DNA of 64,000 bases from Opeltia flavorubescens (GCA_000442125.1 KE546981.1:124001-188000), one strand, 5' to 3'; positions 45,687 through 56,809 are shown, counted from the stretch's first letter. The notes: generated by a model from the letters alone, not told the origin. Numbers and translations: made by a program.

Positions 45687-46733
45687 TCAGACAGCCCAAA
45701 ACACATGCATTCTGACCCGATCAACTACGTTGACACACGGATCTTTGCCGTTCTTCTCATTGATCAAATTGCGTGGACGGTCTCTTGCTCGGGCCCACAG
45801 AACTATACTCTCACCGCTTTCCAGCTGCCGAATGAAATTATGGTTCAAATGTGAGCCAGTCTCAATCAACATTCTATCGCCCTCAGTGGACTCCATGTCA
45901 CGGGTATCGTCATATCGCCATGTGATGACATGCTGTCGATTGATGGCATCGCCCTGATAATTTTGTTGCACAACAGTCTGCCTTGTGGTAGCCGCCAGAC
46001 TAGGCTTGGTCCGCCGAGTCTCAAAGAGCTGAATCGGTTGGTCATCTACGATAGAGCTGGTTGGTGATGCTTGTTTTGGTCGGCGGTCGAGTGGGGCGGC
46101 AGCGCCAGGAACTCTTTTGAGTAGTGAGAGCTGAGCGCTGTCGGGTGTCTGTCCCATCAGCTCATCACCCCACTCTTCGTTCATCGAGGGCGTCCAGATT
46201 GGAGGCTCGGCCGATTCTTCCTCGGGCAGGATCCGCTCTACGCTCACATCCATCCATGTCGGTGAGTCACCATACCATGGCTCGCTAAAGTCGACGGCTT
46301 CCTGATGGCTCAGGATCTCGAAGACAATCTTTCTACACGGATGGAGACCCCGAGGTGGCAGCCAAGTTGGACCAGTCGAGCTTTTACGGCGGCGGTCTCT
46401 CAACTTCTGCTTCCATCTGGCTACCACGCTTGATTTGACTGCGAGAGCTGGGTCTCGAGTCTGTAAGCCTAGAGGATGAGTACGTAGCAGGAAAGCATTC
46501 TTTGGCAAAATTCTGTAATTGTCGGGTATTGGCCCATGATCCATGCTGAATGGTAAAGATCTCCAATCGCGTATCCACAGACCTAGCTTGGCAACGCTGT
46601 AGACGACGGTCCGATACTGTGTGGCGCATGTGGTGTGAGGCCAAAACTCTGCGTAATCCAGAATGAGGTCTACAATCTCGAGTGGTAATCTCAATCCGAG
46701 AAGTATTTTCTTGACGTTTATAACTTCGACCAT
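45687..46733 (-). CDS. Hypothetical protein, 348 aa, F-box-like N-terminus
   Basis: This single-exon frame begins MVEVINVKKILLGLRLPLEI. The first 40 residues (LRLPLEIVDLILDYAEFWPH) resemble the LPxEIxxxIL opening of F-box-like fungal proteins. The remaining sequence is Trp/Arg-rich with a low-complexity middle (about residues 160-250) and ends IVLWARARDRP...MHVFWAV. A CAG acceptor-like site precedes the ATG by about 20 bp, so an upstream exon may exist. The function is unknown. Confidence 0.65.
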   Translation of the reverse strand: MVEVINVKKILLGLRLPLEIVDLILDYAEFWPHTTCATQYRTVVYSVAKLGLWIRDWRSLPFSMDHGPIPDNYRILPKNAFLLRTHPLGLQTRDPALAVKSSVVARWKQKLRDRRRKSSTGPTWLPPRGLHPCRKIVFEILSHQEAVDFSEPWYGDSPTWMDVSVERILPEEESAEPPIWTPSMNEEWGDELMGQTPDSAQLSLLKRVPGAAAPLDRRPKQASPTSSIVDDQPIQLFETRRTKPSLAATTRQTVVQQNYQGDAINRQHVITWRYDDTRDMESTEGDRMLIETGSHLNHNFIRQLESGESIVLWARARDRPRNLINEKNGKDPCVNVVDRVRMHVFWAV

Positions 46734-48002
46734 CGAGGGTCCAAGGGGTGGCGCAACCTGAAATCAGACGTGAGAATTTTTCAGCCGTCGACGATGCATC
46801 ATTTCTGTGTTACCTCTGGAAAATTGCTGAGCTTGTTCTTCTCTGCCAAGACCCTGATTCTCCAAGCCCGAAGCTTTGGATTCTCCCCACGTTCGGCCAT
46901 GGTCCGGGATCTGATGCAACCAACCGAAGACCCTTGAGTGGTTTCACGACTTTTCTTGGCGTTGAGCCTCATTCAACATTGACAGCTTCGTTATCCGTAG
47001 GCGCAGAGGCAGCAATAGAGCTTCATGATACGACTCGCACTTGGATTCTTCAGATATAGAACTCGGATCGCCATCAATGACGATATTGTAGCTTTTGCTT
47101 CTTAGTCTGTGCGGGGTCAGCCTGTGTCACGTGAGTGCTTGATATTGCATCTGCAACGTCGGTGGCAAACCCTTGGCGCGTTTGTCGACTAAACTCTAGA
47201 CTCACGACGCGACATCCATTTGGAAGCCGACTCTAGCGAAGAAGCTGACCAGGAGACGCATAATAACTTTTCAAGAGAAAACCGACAACAATGTGATAGG
47301 AGATGAGTAGAGAAGCACCCCGTTGAAAGGCTACATAAAGCAGACAGACATATGCTTTTATGTCCTCATGTATGAAGAGAAAAAAAAGCCTTGATTATGC
47401 ACGGCACCAATGAGATCTCAGAAGCTTAATTGTAATGAATCATAATAGCAGTGAGTGCAAAATCCCCCTTTAACCAAGAAGAGAACAAAGGTGGAGACGT
47501 TATGCGCAAGGCAGGTAGATAATCGTGCCTGCCTAAATGCTGAGGATTCTTGCTGAAGATTGTTTCGTTACACTCGTGTTATATACTCATCACAGCTGGG
47601 ATTGCAGGGGTATTTTGTCGTTAACCTAACAAGCTAAGTAGGGCATCGTTCTCGATACGCGAGTGATAGACTGCACTTTTTCATGTCCGTGTTGCACGTT
47701 ATGAAGCCGCGCTTAGCAGCCGACACAAAGCCTCATCACATCAGAGGTCTCATCATTCGCAACAATCAACAATTCTGTACCTTAGGCGGAAGATCTAGTA
47801 AACAATGATCGATCAGCCCACTGTACCATTGTTTTCTCCATTCGCTGACTGCTCCTTCGAAGCGGTATATAGCAAACTTCCAAATCGGAGTGCTTATTTA
47901 GATCGCCGAGGAACATTACTTATATAGCATCAAGATCTCAGCATCAAGAGAATCTAGATGTCATGGTAGCTGCGAAATACAGCTTCCCACATCGGCACGA
48001 AC
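46734..48002. other. Intergenic, no gene seen
   Basis: This is the divergent region between the 348-residue hypothetical gene and the nucleotidylyltransferase. The open frame at 46748-47059 lacks an ATG and overlaps the likely 5' part of the neighbour. No other structure was found. Confidence 0.55.
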
Positions 48003-49427
48003 ATGCCCACGCTTGGGCATTACCTTTCCATAGTTTTCGCAAAAGAATATGGCCTGGAGAGTCCGGATTTCCGTCAGTACGGTGAAAACCAATTCAAGCA
48101 AGATCCAGAGCTTAGCAAGAAACGCACAAATGTCGTTCTCGTATATCGTGGAGCCTTCAATCCACCTCACCGTGGCCATCTGGCCTTTCTCTGGCATACG
48201 TACACGCAGCTGGCTAAAGACCTGAACATCATTGCAGCCATTGTCTACCCCAGGAGTGACGTAAGTGTAAGGGAGAAATGCGATTACTATCCTCCTGGGG
48301 AGCGACACTTCATACCTTTGCGAGATCGACGCCGCCTATGGATGAAGGATGCCAACTTTCCACCTTGGGCCTGCGTTCTCGACCTTGCCGAATTTTCATC
48401 CAGCGGTCTCGAGTCAAGAATCAACAAGCTTGCTCGGAGAGACAACTGTCGAGTTCGATTCGCCACTTTATATGGGCCCGATTGCGCGGAATCACATTCA
48501 CAGGGCAGTTCCTGTGAGATGGGCATTATTAGTGATATTGCAAGGGAAGCCCCTTTTGACCATCGAGATGGACTGAAAATATTTAAAGGATTCGGTTCCT
48601 GGTTCATTGATAATAGTGTCATGAACCCGAGTGGCCCTTTAGCTGAAACCAAGCGACAAATGCTTGAACGATGGTATGATTTGCAGCGGCAGAAATCTAT
48701 TGCCGCGGGTGAAGAACGAGCTAGGAAGGCTGTGACGGAGAGTTACAATAGCTGCCTTGACAGTTCTGCCAACCTTTTCCATGGTGCCAGCGACCTAGCT
48801 ACTGCGAAAGTAGACGGACTTTTAGGCCTCGACGAGGAGACGGATCATTTACCTATTGTGCCATTGAGAATAGATCCAAAGTGCTTAGCCACACATTTCG
48901 CAGCGCTGGGTTGCCCCAAAGCATCAAGTATCTGCTGGGGCTTCCGAGACGGAAAAATGAGGACCCTCCGCTTTCTGCGTGCATCACCCGGGCAGTACGC
49001 TCCATTCCGTGGTATCAGCTCTACAGAAATCCAGAAATCAATTCGGGAGCTGAAAGGATACAAGCTCCTATCTGCAATCGAGTCCATGGCGCTGAGCCCT
49101 AACCTTCTCTGGGATATGTTATTGCCGTGGGTGCTGAAGCGCGACGGCTCTACCTACCAAGTCAACATTGGAGTACCGTTGCAGCTAAGGACAGAGCAGG
49201 ACTTGATGGTGATGCCAAAGTGGCATAAATGTGCCCTGGAAGAAGACGAAGGGAATATCCAGCTAAGGATTGAAATGCTTTCGTCGTTGAAGAAGGACGC
49301 AGCTTCACCACCCCTCGATCCGAGGCTGCTAGGAAAGCGAAAAAGAAGTTCAACAGAATCTTTACCGGTGCAACTTAAACGCGCGCAATCATTAATGCAG
49401 CAATTGCGGAAAGTGGGGACTTGTTGA
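48003..49427 (+). CDS. HIGH-superfamily nucleotidylyltransferase-like protein, 474 aa
   Basis: This is one uninterrupted exon. The nucleotidylyltransferase fold is marked by VYRGAFNPPHRGHLAFL at residues ~49-65, which holds the GxFxPxHxGH phosphate-binding motif, and by FRGISSTEIQKSI at ~345, the ISSTxIR-type second signature. These are the two landmarks of NMN/nicotinate adenylyltransferases and cytidylyltransferases. About 250 residues lie between them, far more than in bacterial NadD, so it belongs to an expanded fungal subfamily. The C-terminal 60 residues are charged and contain LGKRKRSSTES, a possible nuclear signal. The substrate is not predictable. Confidence 0.85.
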   Translation: MPTLGHYLSIVFAKEYGLESPDFRQYGENQFKQDPELSKKRTNVVLVYRGAFNPPHRGHLAFLWHTYTQLAKDLNIIAAIVYPRSDVSVREKCDYYPPGERHFIPLRDRRRLWMKDANFPPWACVLDLAEFSSSGLESRINKLARRDNCRVRFATLYGPDCAESHSQGSSCEMGIISDIAREAPFDHRDGLKIFKGFGSWFIDNSVMNPSGPLAETKRQMLERWYDLQRQKSIAAGEERARKAVTESYNSCLDSSANLFHGASDLATAKVDGLLGLDEETDHLPIVPLRIDPKCLATHFAALGCPKASSICWGFRDGKMRTLRFLRASPGQYAPFRGISSTEIQKSIRELKGYKLLSAIESMALSPNLLWDMLLPWVLKRDGSTYQVNIGVPLQLRTEQDLMVMPKWHKCALEEDEGNIQLRIEMLSSLKKDAASPPLDPRLLGKRKRSSTESLPVQLKRAQSLMQQLRKVGTC

Positions 49428-50232
49428 TATTCTGATCAAGTAGATGATTTCGGCGGATATCTAGAGGTTGGAAGTTAGAGAAGGAGAATTCCGTCGAAGA
49501 GGGCTGTTCTTAGTCTTAGATACCCAATCGTCATCACGCCTGTAATGATCTTCTGCATTTGCTCTGAGTCGCTGAAGTAGCACTCATATTGTCACGTTGA
49601 ATGATTCAATTTCAGTGCTCGGCTACACACCATTGAACGCATTACCAAATTTTCCTTTCCCTCAACCCATAAAACTCCGGTTTTCTGTGATTGTGCTGCT
49701 CATGCCATAAACCCAACAATACTGAAGTTGACTTCCACCGACTGCATCATGAATAGTCCGTGGGAGTCCCTGATATCAAAGATGGTGCATCGCATCACTA
49801 TAAATGCAGCTTAAAACTTCCCTTAGTCATTGAGGCCTGATGAAAGCGGAAAAGCTTTACATTTCGCCGCGCGGAATCGTTGACGACTCTCGATCCCAAG
49901 CTTTCCATGCTGCGTGTCATGCCCCCATGAACTTCCCATCTCGACTCATCGACGCCGTTTGATTTCCCGGGTTTTCATGCAATGGTGGGTTATCCTAGCC
50001 ACAAAATACTATCTTTCCAGCCACCCATTTCCCACATATACATATGTTCCATCTCTCGCAAGAGTTGGAATACTATCACCGTTCTATTAGTGTTACCTGA
50101 CTCAACTCATCGACCACACTTCAGGACAAGAAATCCTCCGTGGGCTCAAATACCTAGCTACCATCTCACGGACCAAATAACATATTCTCAACCCCTCAAA
50201 CACATCGATCCCCCACCACCATCACCCCAAAA
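49428..50232. other. Intergenic, no gene seen
   Basis: This is the upstream region of the ACT-domain gene; 50180-50350 is strongly C-rich. No other feature was found. Confidence 0.55.
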
Positions 50233-50670
50233 ATGTCCCACCCCACCCCCTCCCCCGGAATCCTCTCCCTCTCTACCCTCCTCTCCACACTCACACTCTC
50301 CCTCCACCCACAAACATTCGTCTTCCTCACCTTCCCCCCCTCCTCCACCCCTCCACCCCCAACCCTCTTTCGGCAACTCACATTCCTCGAACCCGAAGAC
50401 CTCACAATAATCTCCACCCTTGAATCCGCCCAACAACACCATCTCGAATACACATTCCCCTGTAGAATGATAACCTGTGAGGTTCATAGTTCTTTGGAAG
50501 CGGTGGGATTTATGGCTGCGATGACGGGTAGATTGGCGGAGGAGGGGGTGGGTGTTAATGTTGTGAGTGGGTTTTATCATGATTATCTTTTTGTGGGGGC
50601 GGGGAGGGAGGGGGATGCGATGGGGGCTTTGGAGGGGATGGTGGAGGAGGTGAGGGAGAGGGGGGAGTGA
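50233..50670 (+). CDS. ACT-domain-containing protein, 145 aa
   Basis: This is one exon. The C-terminal half matches small ACT-domain proteins: PCRMITCEVHSSLEAVGFMA, then LAEEGVGVNVVSGFYHDYLF with VG(A)GRE.DAMGALEGM, typical of the ACT_3/ACT_7 pair. The first half (SLSTLLSTLTLSLHPQTFVF) is a degenerate first ACT unit in a C-rich stretch. Such proteins are thought to bind amino acids or small ligands; the specific role is unknown. The coding strand is compositionally skewed (C-rich 5' half, G-rich 3' half). Confidence 0.8.
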   Translation: MSHPTPSPGILSLSTLLSTLTLSLHPQTFVFLTFPPSSTPPPPTLFRQLTFLEPEDLTIISTLESAQQHHLEYTFPCRMITCEVHSSLEAVGFMAAMTGRLAEEGVGVNVVSGFYHDYLFVGAGREGDAMGALEGMVEEVRERGE

Positions 50671-51178
50671 GGGGATGAGTGGTGGAGTTGGTTGTGTGAA
50701 CGTCCCCGCTTAGTAGGATAGAATCTAGCATTGGGTATTGGGTCATCACTTCGAATCATCAAAAAGATCACTATCATGAAGGTCTATATAGAAGCAGATG
50801 GTTTAGCAACCGTCAATATCGATATGCAGCTTTTTCTCTCTCCGGTGATTAGTATATTGCCACCAAAGCACTGAAAGATCGTTCGATGTATCGATATCAG
50901 AATTGCATCTGTGAAGCTTGTCAGCCATGAACATATAAATAACGATGAACCAGTTCAGGAATGGAAAGAATGTGTAGACTGTTAGACTCCTTTTGTGACT
51001 TGCTGGCAAAACATCTTCCGTCACTTGCTGCCAACAATTACTTCAACTCAGAAGAATTGCCTCAGGCGACTTGAAGAGGATCTTGTAAATAATTCCAACC
51101 CAGTACCGTAGCAAGTCGTCCCTATGCGAGACGTGAATTGAGGTGCATCAAGGATCCCGATGGCTTCTTACCCAACCT
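50671..51178. other. Intergenic, no gene seen
   Basis: This region lies between the ACT-domain gene and the NACHT gene. No supported gene was found. Confidence 0.5.
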
Positions 51179-52344
51179 ATGAGGCCCGACGAGAGCAATC
51201 AAATGCTCCTGGTATGGAAACTTTCTCAGGAAATCTGGATAGCAAGATATGCTGACCCGGATGCAGAATCGGTGGAAGAGCGTTGGAAAATCCTCGAATG
51301 GCTAGCCCCTCCCCCTTTCGAGCAAAATCATCTAGACATCCTCAGCGTTCATGAACCGGGTACGTGTGAATGGTTCATGAATTCTGAAATCTTTCAGGAT
51401 TGGTTGGAAGGGAAATTCAAAATTCTATGGTGTCATGGAATCGGTCAGTCAAATTTTTGTCTTTCCAACGTCATCAATATGTAAGATGGGTTCAGTATTT
51501 ATGCTAGTGATACAGAGGGATCGGGGAAGACCGTTTTAACGTAAGCTATCGAAAATATCTATTGCGTTTTGCGGTCAAGAATTCTGCTCATTTTGCTGAA
51601 CAGATCCATCGTCGCTGAGCATCTGAAACGTCCTGGTGTGACAGAAGCTGAAAGCGGCGTCGCTTGTATCCACTGCGACTGTCTGTCGCAAGAGATCCAA
51701 ACACCAGAGAATATCCTCGCTGGAATCTGGAGGCAGTTATGGGCGCAGCTATGGGTGAAAAGTCGGTCAGCTCTCCCCGACGAAGTACGAGCACTATATA
51801 CTGTACACTCACTTGCAGGGACTCGTCCCTCAATAGACGAGATACTCAGCATACTCATTGGCCAAATGGCTAGATACTCCACCGTCTCGATCTTAATTGA
51901 TGCGGTTGACGAGTGTCTCCCTGAAGTCTGGAAAGCTGTATCCGACAATCTGATGTTCCTATCCTCTTTGATGGAATCTCACACAACTCAGATTCGATTA
52001 ATGTTGACGTCTCGCGACTCTCAACCTTCAATTCCCAAGGCCCAGTGCATTGAGGTTATCCCAAGAAAGGAGGACATCGTCCTTTTTGTCGAGTACTGTA
52101 TCGCACGTGGCATTCAACCGATGTCTGATGAACTTTCAAATATAGCACGGGAAGACGTGGAAATGCGGAAAGCCATTATCAATACTATGCTAGAGAAAAC
52201 GCATGGAAGGTATGGTCACCGCCGTAAAGCATAAAGAACTTGACTAACTCGGGCAGTTTTCGATTGGTCAGCCTGTACATGGAGCAATTCGAGGATATCA
52301 TATGCAAGAATGATATCTGGAACACCCTGAAGAACCTACCGTAG
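51179..52344 (+). CDS. NACHT-domain NLR-like protein, truncated (327 aa)
   Basis: Four exons (51179-51443, 51516-51540, 51604-52209, 52257-52344) join in phase. The introns surround a 25-bp exon that completes the P-loop GIEGSGKT (Walker A), preceded by the typical GTCEWFMNSEIFQDWLEGKF and KILWCHG. Walker B-like LIDAVDEC follows, then LTSRDSQPSI. Fungal NACHT proteins act as intracellular signal ATPases in incompatibility or immunity-like responses. The gene stops at LKNLP-TAG at the end of the nucleotide-binding domain. There is no effector domain before and no ankyrin/WD/TPR repeat after, so this is probably a truncated copy. The downstream 800 bp show no continuation I could place in frame. 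Confidence 0.8.
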
Positions 52345-53182
52345 GACTAAATTGAAGACGTTAGGGAATCGGGCTAGAAATCGTGGGGGAATCATCCAGC
52401 CAGCGGAACAGATGGTTCCATTATTTGCGCCAAAGTTTGGATTTCATTGTCCAGGAATTGCATCAAGCTCTGGTGGTCATGAACAGCCGCTCATAGCTAG
52501 GATAGATGAATTTCACTAGACTCCGAAGTATCCGTTGACGCTTGACGTATTAGTGAAGGCCTCCCGATGTCTCCTCTTGATAAAAGGAGGCCCAAGCGTG
52601 ATTCCGTCATGCTGGTACTTCGGGAAACCTTCAGTGGAATAGTTGTATCGAAATGTCTAGATTAGTATGACCGCTAAAGAGTCCTACCTACTGAAATATT
52701 AACGAATTCTTAAAGTTCTGTTAAAAAAGGTATCGAGCTTCGGTGGACGAACAGAGGGGAAAAGGTGAGATAAACGTAGATAAAGGTAGGCCTAGATAAT
52801 TTCTTCTACTCTGTCAAGTCAAAGTAGATCTAGTCGATTGAAGTGAGGTATGTTAATCGTCGAGAAGTTGAGTCTTCAGATATGACTCATTCACAGAGAT
52901 AAGTTCATAATCAATCTTACTTGATCCTGAAACTCATAGATATACTGGCAAAATGTTCATCCCGCCCTGAAGAAGTCATTGTACGCAGAGTGCAGTGTGA
53001 GGCTGCTTAGACTCTTCTAGTGTTCTTCGAATTGATAGTGTCCTTCCAGTCAATACTCAATTATTTCCTCATTGACATGAAGTAGATCCACATCGTAGCA
53101 CATAGGTATCGAGATTATCTGCCAAGGAATAGAAAATCGAGATGTATATGATCATGATAATAACGGCATATTTAAAGTATCA
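52345..53182. other. Intergenic after NACHT gene, probable decayed remnant
   Basis: No open frame continues the NACHT protein and no repeat units are recognised. It probably contains degraded sequence. Confidence 0.45.
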
Positions 53183-53303
53183 GGACCTGTGTCGCAATGG
53201 TAGCGAGTCTGACTCCAGATCAGAAGGTATGCTTTCCCTCTATCATCCGAGAAACAAAGACTGACATGCACGTAGGTTGTCCGTTCGAGTCGGGCCAGGT
53301 TCA
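53183..53303 (+). tRNA. tRNA-Trp (anticodon CCA) with a 49-bp GT...AG insertion in the variable region
   Basis: The halves are 53183-53226 and 53276-53303. Joined, they make a 72-nt cloverleaf. The acceptor stem pairs GGACCTG with CAGGTTC (one G-T), the D stem pairs TCGC with GCGA, the anticodon stem pairs TCTGA with TCAGA, the loop CTCCAGA carries CCA at 53215-53217, and the T arm is GTCCG-TTCGAGT-CGGGC. The T loop and CCA anticodon identify tRNA-Trp. The 49-bp insertion lies after TCAGAAG, not one base past the anticodon as in ordinary nuclear tRNA introns. It starts GTATGC, contains a CTGAC branch-like word and ends CGTAG. TTTT follows at 53306-53309. It could be an active gene with an unusual intron, or a pseudogene. 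Confidence 0.85.
53227..53275 (+). other. 49-bp GT...AG insertion within tRNA-Trp (spliceosomal-intron-like)
   Basis: The sequence begins GTATGC, ends CACGTAG and holds CTGAC about 11 bp before the end, resembling the short mRNA introns of this genome. Removing it gives a perfect variable region (AGGTT). A normal tRNA intron would sit between positions 37 and 38 and be cut by the tRNA endonuclease. Confidence 0.6.
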
Positions 53304-53305
53304 CC

Positions 53306-53309
53306 TTTT
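53306..53309 (+). terminator. RNA polymerase III terminator (TTTT)
   Basis: A T4 run lies 2 bp after the discriminator base of the tRNA-Trp, the normal place for a Pol III stop. Confidence 0.7.
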
Positions 53310-54150
53310 GCATACCTTTTGCTTGCATTTTGCCTTGCCTGCATTTACTGGCTTTTAGTCTTATTGGTGCATGTCCTGCCCTGATCCTTGATATCATTGC
53401 TTGTGATGTGATGTGGGGTCCCGTCTGGGTTACACAAAGATTGAACCCTGAATGCAAACAATCTTTATTCCCTCCGATGAGAAAACCGAAAACTGCAAAA
53501 ACGCTGATAATGATCACCTCTGTTTGGGTTACTTTGCTTTATTTCTTGGTGACAATACAAGGAGAAATTTTTAAGTGAGGCTTGTTTTTGACCAAAAAGA
53601 CTTATTACTCACTTCTACGTAAATCATTGTGACTTTGTCGGAATGATAGCGCAATAGGGGCATCAACGGGCTAGGACTTCGTATCATCATTCACGGTGTG
53701 ATGGACAGCACATTACTCACGACATCTAGTCGATACAGCGGGTTCTACGACGACCAGGAACCTACAGTCCCTAAGATCTCGTCACTCTATCTACTTACAA
53801 GATAATGAAAGGTAATCTGCGGGTCTTGGAGCGGAGGTTCGTTGCGTGGTTTTCCCTGATCATCCATTGGGACATTGAAAAGGAGCTGACAAGATGCTCT
53901 GGCGTAGGATTGACGATCTATGATGCTGTTCAATTGATCGGAGTGGAAAGATGTAAATCGCATGTGAAACAGAGTTCTGTCGAGAGCTTGATGTAGTGTT
54001 GATGAACCTTTTGTGATCAACTTTTTCCAAAACAGATCTAAAGTAGTGGCCGAGGCGCACGGGAGATCTGCAACTTAGTGGCGTCTCACAGCCGTACCCC
54101 TGCTCTGGTTTTGGTGACTGCACTTGCTCCGATCTTCTTTGCGAAGACCC
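53310..54150. other. Intergenic, no gene seen
   Basis: This region lies between tRNA-Trp and the cysteinyl-tRNA synthetase. Overlapping short frames in several directions carry no family motif. Confidence 0.55.
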
Positions 54151-56809
54151 ATGAGGTCTCTCGCTCACCGCCTGAATCGTACTTTGGAAGCCTTTTCGAG
54201 TGGCTCTCCTTTCCTGACAAGCCATCTGTCACAGTCACCAAGGGGTATGGCGTCTCAGGCTCGCCGCCAACCGCCTTGGCAAGCTCCTTCAGAGCCCAGC
54301 CATGACGTTCAATTTCCACCTTTGAAGATCTGGAACTCCCTGACCCGATCGAAAACGCCCTTCATCCCTATTGACTGGAAGAACAGAAGAGTCACGTGGT
54401 ACGCTTGTGGCCCAACAGTCTACGACGATGCACATCTCGGTCATGCAAGGAACTATGTTAGCACCGATATCATCCGAAGGATCATGAAGGATTATTTCAA
54501 ATTCGACGTCAAGTTTGTCATGAACATTACGGATGTGGACGACAAGGTACGTTGTTAGGTCGAGCTCAGGCAGGGTAATACGTGGAATGTATGGCACAGC
54601 GCTTCCAGCTCCAGTCTCTACGACAGCTGATCATTGCTATCACAGATTATCGTTCGCGGACGACAGCAGCATCTCTTGGAAGAGTTTCGAGATACTTCTA
54701 GGAGGAGAGGCACCGAATCCGTTCATGATACTTGTCTAGTCGCGTTGAAAGCCTACCTATCAAAGAATCTACCATTGATCCCTGGTGACACAGCGCCCGA
54801 GAATGTTGCTGAACAAGTCCAAGAAAAATATGCATTGGTTCTGGAGGGCAAGACGCTCGATGGAGGCCCTGCAGGAGATCAGGAAGCAAAGATCAAGATG
54901 CATATTAAAACGGTCCTCGCAGCTTCAGATGCCCAGGTTTCTTCGACGAAGGGTTCCATCTCATCCGACCGGTTCGACCATCAGGTGCAAGATGTCCTAT
55001 TACCCTACCTCGACACACTTTACGGCTCGACGATCAATGCCAGCGACCACAGCATCTTTACGAGATTGACGAAGAAGTTTGAAGATCGGTTCATGGAGGA
55101 TGTTCGCGCCTTGAATTGTGTCGATCCTGACGTTGTGACCCGAGTGACTGAGTACGGACAGCACATTGTTGATTTCGTAGATAAGGTTGAGAAAAACGGT
55201 TTCGCCTACAAGACAACGGATGGATCCGTGTACTTTGATATAGAAGCCTTTGAAGCGGCAAATAATAATTATGCCCGTCTGGAGCCTTGGAATCGAAACG
55301 ACAAAGATTTGCAGGCGGATGGAGAGGGCGCACTCACTAAGAAATCTACTGAAAAACGATCCGATGCCGATTTTGCTCTCTGGAAATCTTCAAAACCTGG
55401 CGAGCCAAGCTGGCCAAGTCCTTGGGGCGCAGGAAGACCTGGGTGGCACATTGAGTGCTCTGCAATGGCGTCTGACAAATTAGGAAGCCAAATCGACATA
55501 CATTCTGGCGGAATTGATTTAGCATTTCCCCATCATGATAATGAATTGGCACAAAGCGAGGCGTACTGGTGCGACAAATCTCACCATGGGCAACATCAAT
55601 GGGTCAACTATTTCATGCATATGGGCCATCTCTCTATCCAGGGCTCGAAGATGTCCAAATCACTTAAGAATTTTACGACAATAAAGGAGGCATTGAATCG
55701 TGGTGATTGGACACCTAGAAGATTGCGGATTGTCTTTTTGCTTGGTGGATGGCGAGAGGGCATCGAGATCACAGAGGACCTTGTAAAGGAAGGTTCCGCA
55801 TGGGAAGACAAAGTTAATGTAGGCACTCATTGCATGTCCTACATTTGCACATACTAATGAGCCCCAGAACTTTTTCATCAAGATGAATGATATAATCGAT
55901 AATAAGGAGTCAGCTTCTGACCTCAATTCTGGGCCGCCGGCTTGGGAGGCAGTGAGGAAGGCGAAAGATGATGTTTTCCTCGCTCTCTGTGATTCTTTCA
56001 ATACCCCTTCGGTCATGCGAATAATATCTGAATTGATCTCCGAATATAACATTACAGGTAAAAATGATCTCACAATCAAACAGACCCTCCACGCCGCTCG
56101 TTGGGTCACTTCAATCATCAATATCTTTGGTCTGAATGGTGCCGCAAAGGCCGACGACAATTCCATTGGCTGGTCTGGAATCAGTATTCCTGAACATGCC
56201 AAACCCTACCTCACCGCTATATCCAAAGTACGAGATACCCTACGGCAGCAAGCTCGAACTCCCGAAGGCCTTAGTTCGGAGAAGCTTAAGGATATCAGCA
56301 ACACCAGCCAAAACGGATATTCACCAGGAAATGCGGAAACTGCTCCTTACGAAACTGTGCTGTCAAAGCTACAGGATGAGATTTCTGGACTCACTGATTC
56401 TGAAAAGTTGTCCAAAGATGTCCTCCAGCTTTGCGACCGGATCCGAGACGTCGAGCTTTGGAACCTCGGCATCTACCTTGAAGACCGACCGGATGATCAA
56501 CCGGCATTGATTCGTCCCGTCACAAAAGAATTGCGAGCAGCGAAAGCAGAACAGGAAGCGAAAGAGGTGCAGAAGCTGAAGGCGAAGGAAGAGAGAGAAA
56601 AAGAAGCCGCGGCGAAGGCGGACAAGGGTAGATTAAGTCATCTAGAGATGTTCAGAACGGCGGAGTATAGCGCGTGGGATGAGGAGGGGTTGCCGATGAA
56701 AGATGCTACGGGCGAGGAGATCACGAAGAGTAAAGGTAAAAAGCTGAGGAAAGATTGGGACAGGCAGAAGAAGTTGCATGAAGCATGGACGAAGGCGAAT
56801 GGGTCATAA
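54151..56809 (+). CDS. Cysteinyl-tRNA synthetase, probable dual-targeted
   Basis: Three exons (54151-54546, 54646-55818, 55868-56809) give 836 residues. Class I motifs are clear: [20 protein letters not shown] (HIGH-type), NITDVDDK, the zinc site [14 protein letters not shown] with [20 protein letters not shown], and KMSKSLKNF (KMSKS). The C-terminus is a long charged extension ([20 protein letters not shown]) typical of eukaryotic forms. The first ATG (54151) adds a basic, Ser-rich leader ([15 protein letters not shown]) fit for mitochondrial import. A second in-frame ATG at 54247 ([10 protein letters not shown]) would give a cytosolic form. This suits fungi in which one gene serves both compartments. 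Confidence 0.95.

Noticed and set aside
46748-47059. A 103-residue gene upstream of the F-box-like protein
   Set aside because: It starts at GTG and overlaps the likely 5' region of the neighbour on the other strand; no domain.
53218-53275. Canonical tRNA intron at position 37/38 of the tRNA-Trp
   Set aside because: The 3' half of the anticodon stem (TCAGA) directly follows the anticodon loop. No second copy is found next to AGGTT, so a 37/38 intron cannot fold.
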